5,943 bases of DNA, from NCBI GenBank assembly GCA_009778945.1, contig WRFF01000104.1:1-5943 (forward strand), written 5' to 3'. Made by a program: the position numbers and the translations under genes. The notes below the pieces were generated by a model that saw only the letters and a program-made list of their open reading frames with translations, had not been told where the DNA came from and made no database searches. Shown piece after piece: positions 5,515 to 5,943 of this stretch (its first letter is position 1; every line of letters begins with the position of its first letter). The DNA comes from Clostridiales bacterium (lineage in GTDB: Bacteria; Bacillota; Clostridia; Peptostreptococcales; Anaerovoracaceae).

Positions 5515-5942
5515 GACAGCACCTCGATCGCGTCTCCGGGCCGGACCCGGCCCTCCGTGACCACTTCCGCAAAAATCCCTTCGCGCGGCATCACGCAGTC
5601 GCCCGTCAGCTTCCGGATCTCGCAGCCCTGGTGGCATTCCTTGCCGATCTGCGTGACTTCCATCTCCGTCTCCCCGACGCGCAGCCGCGTCCCGATCGGA
5701 AGTTTGTAAAGCACAAGCCCCTCCGTCAGGATGTTCTCCGCAAAATCCCCGGGCGCGAGCCCCGGGAACGCGCCGCGCAGCGTATCCACGCTCTCCTCCC
5801 CGAGCAGCGAAACGCGCCGCTTCGGATCGTCCCCGTGCGCGTCGCCGACCACGCCTTCGCCCTTTCGTATTTCAATCTCCTCCACCGGATGTTTGCGCAC
5901 GCCTTTGCGCTCGCTGACACATACCGCCTTGACTGTCGCCAT
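5511..5942 (-). CDS. MOSC-domain protein, molybdenum cofactor/sulfur handling
   Basis: Small stand-alone MOSC protein of 143 aa. MOSC domains bind molybdenum cofactor or carry sulfur for it, as in the C-terminal part of Moco sulfurases. Visible features: N-terminal VKAVCVSERKGVRK, GVVGDAHGDDPKRRVSLL (30-47), FAENILTEGL (67-76) and the cysteine-rich signature IGKECHQGC (99-107), followed by GDCVMPREGIFAEVV (114-128), with Cys103, Cys107 and Cys116. Start: ATG at 5942, one base from the right edge, so its ribosome binding site and the operon promoter lie outside the window. The pairing with mogA is common in anaerobes. An upstream ORF in the same operon cannot be excluded. Confidence 0.88.
   Translation of the reverse strand: MATVKAVCVSERKGVRKHPVEEIEIRKGEGVVGDAHGDDPKRRVSLLGEESVDTLRGAFPGLAPGDFAENILTEGLVLYKLPIGTRLRVGETEMEVTQIGKECHQGCEIRKLTGDCVMPREGIFAEVVTEGRVRPGDAIEVLS
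5522..5525 (-). promoter_or_regulatory. Ribosome binding site of mogA (decides the GTG start)
   Basis: GAGG on the minus strand, 7 nt before the GTG at 5514, inside the end of the MOSC gene. It supports the GTGA overlap start over the longer upstream-open frame. Confidence 0.6.
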
Positions 5943-5943
5943 T

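Noticed and set aside
5515..5637. MOSC-MogA fusion or longer MogA N-terminus
   Set aside because: The MOSC frame stops at 5511, and the extra upstream MogA-frame residues are Arg/Gly/Pro-rich shadow sequence; the GTG at 5514 has its own ribosome binding site.
4990..5709. 239-aa open frame on the + strand opposite mogA and the MOSC gene
   Set aside because: It spans two recognised genes antisense and shows no domain.

Overview
This is a gene-dense, GC-rich window, probably from an anaerobic member of the Clostridia (Firmicutes). Three things suggest this. A SCIFF-type radical SAM/SPASM maturase is a near-hallmark of Clostridia. The transporter is of the ECF type with a lipobox-bearing partner lipoprotein. 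The molybdenum-cofactor genes are those of an anaerobe. The species cannot be named from this sequence.

Layout: on the + strand, positions 3-1433 hold the SCIFF ranthipeptide maturase, with its first codon(s) cut off by the left edge. A 51-bp convergent intergenic gap carries a small terminator-like hairpin. The rest is one tightly packed minus-strand unit, read from right to left: a MOSC-domain protein (5942-5511), a MogA/MoaB-type protein (5514-4999), a DUF4430 (transcobalamin-like) lipoprotein (5012-4380), an ECF transporter T component (4324-3341) and a double-ATPase ECF A component (3344-1485). Junctions are a GTGA overlap, a 14-bp overlap, a 55-bp gap and an ATGA overlap, so the five genes look cotranscribed and partly translationally coupled.

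How they may work together: EcfT and the fused EcfA form the energising module of a vitamin/cofactor importer. The DUF4430 lipoprotein would sit on the outer face of the membrane and could present ligand. No substrate-binding S component lies in the window, so it must be upstream, elsewhere, or shared. The two molybdenum-cofactor genes at the front of the unit may be functionally linked or just co-packed. The maturase is a separate RiPP system; its small Cys-rich precursor is expected just left of the window.

The most striking extra structure is one palindromic repeat family with core AGGGGACGG. It has entered three different genes (maturase, EcfA and EcfT) at about 0.86, 2.4 and 3.4 kb. Every copy is read in the same phase with no stop codon, giving 'GDG ... 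EPSP' peptide insertions at a barrel loop, an inter-domain linker and a C-terminal tail. The copy in ecfT also places a strong hairpin just upstream of the ecfA ribosome binding site. This resembles in-frame palindromic elements such as the Rickettsia RPEs and is the main candidate for something undescribed here.
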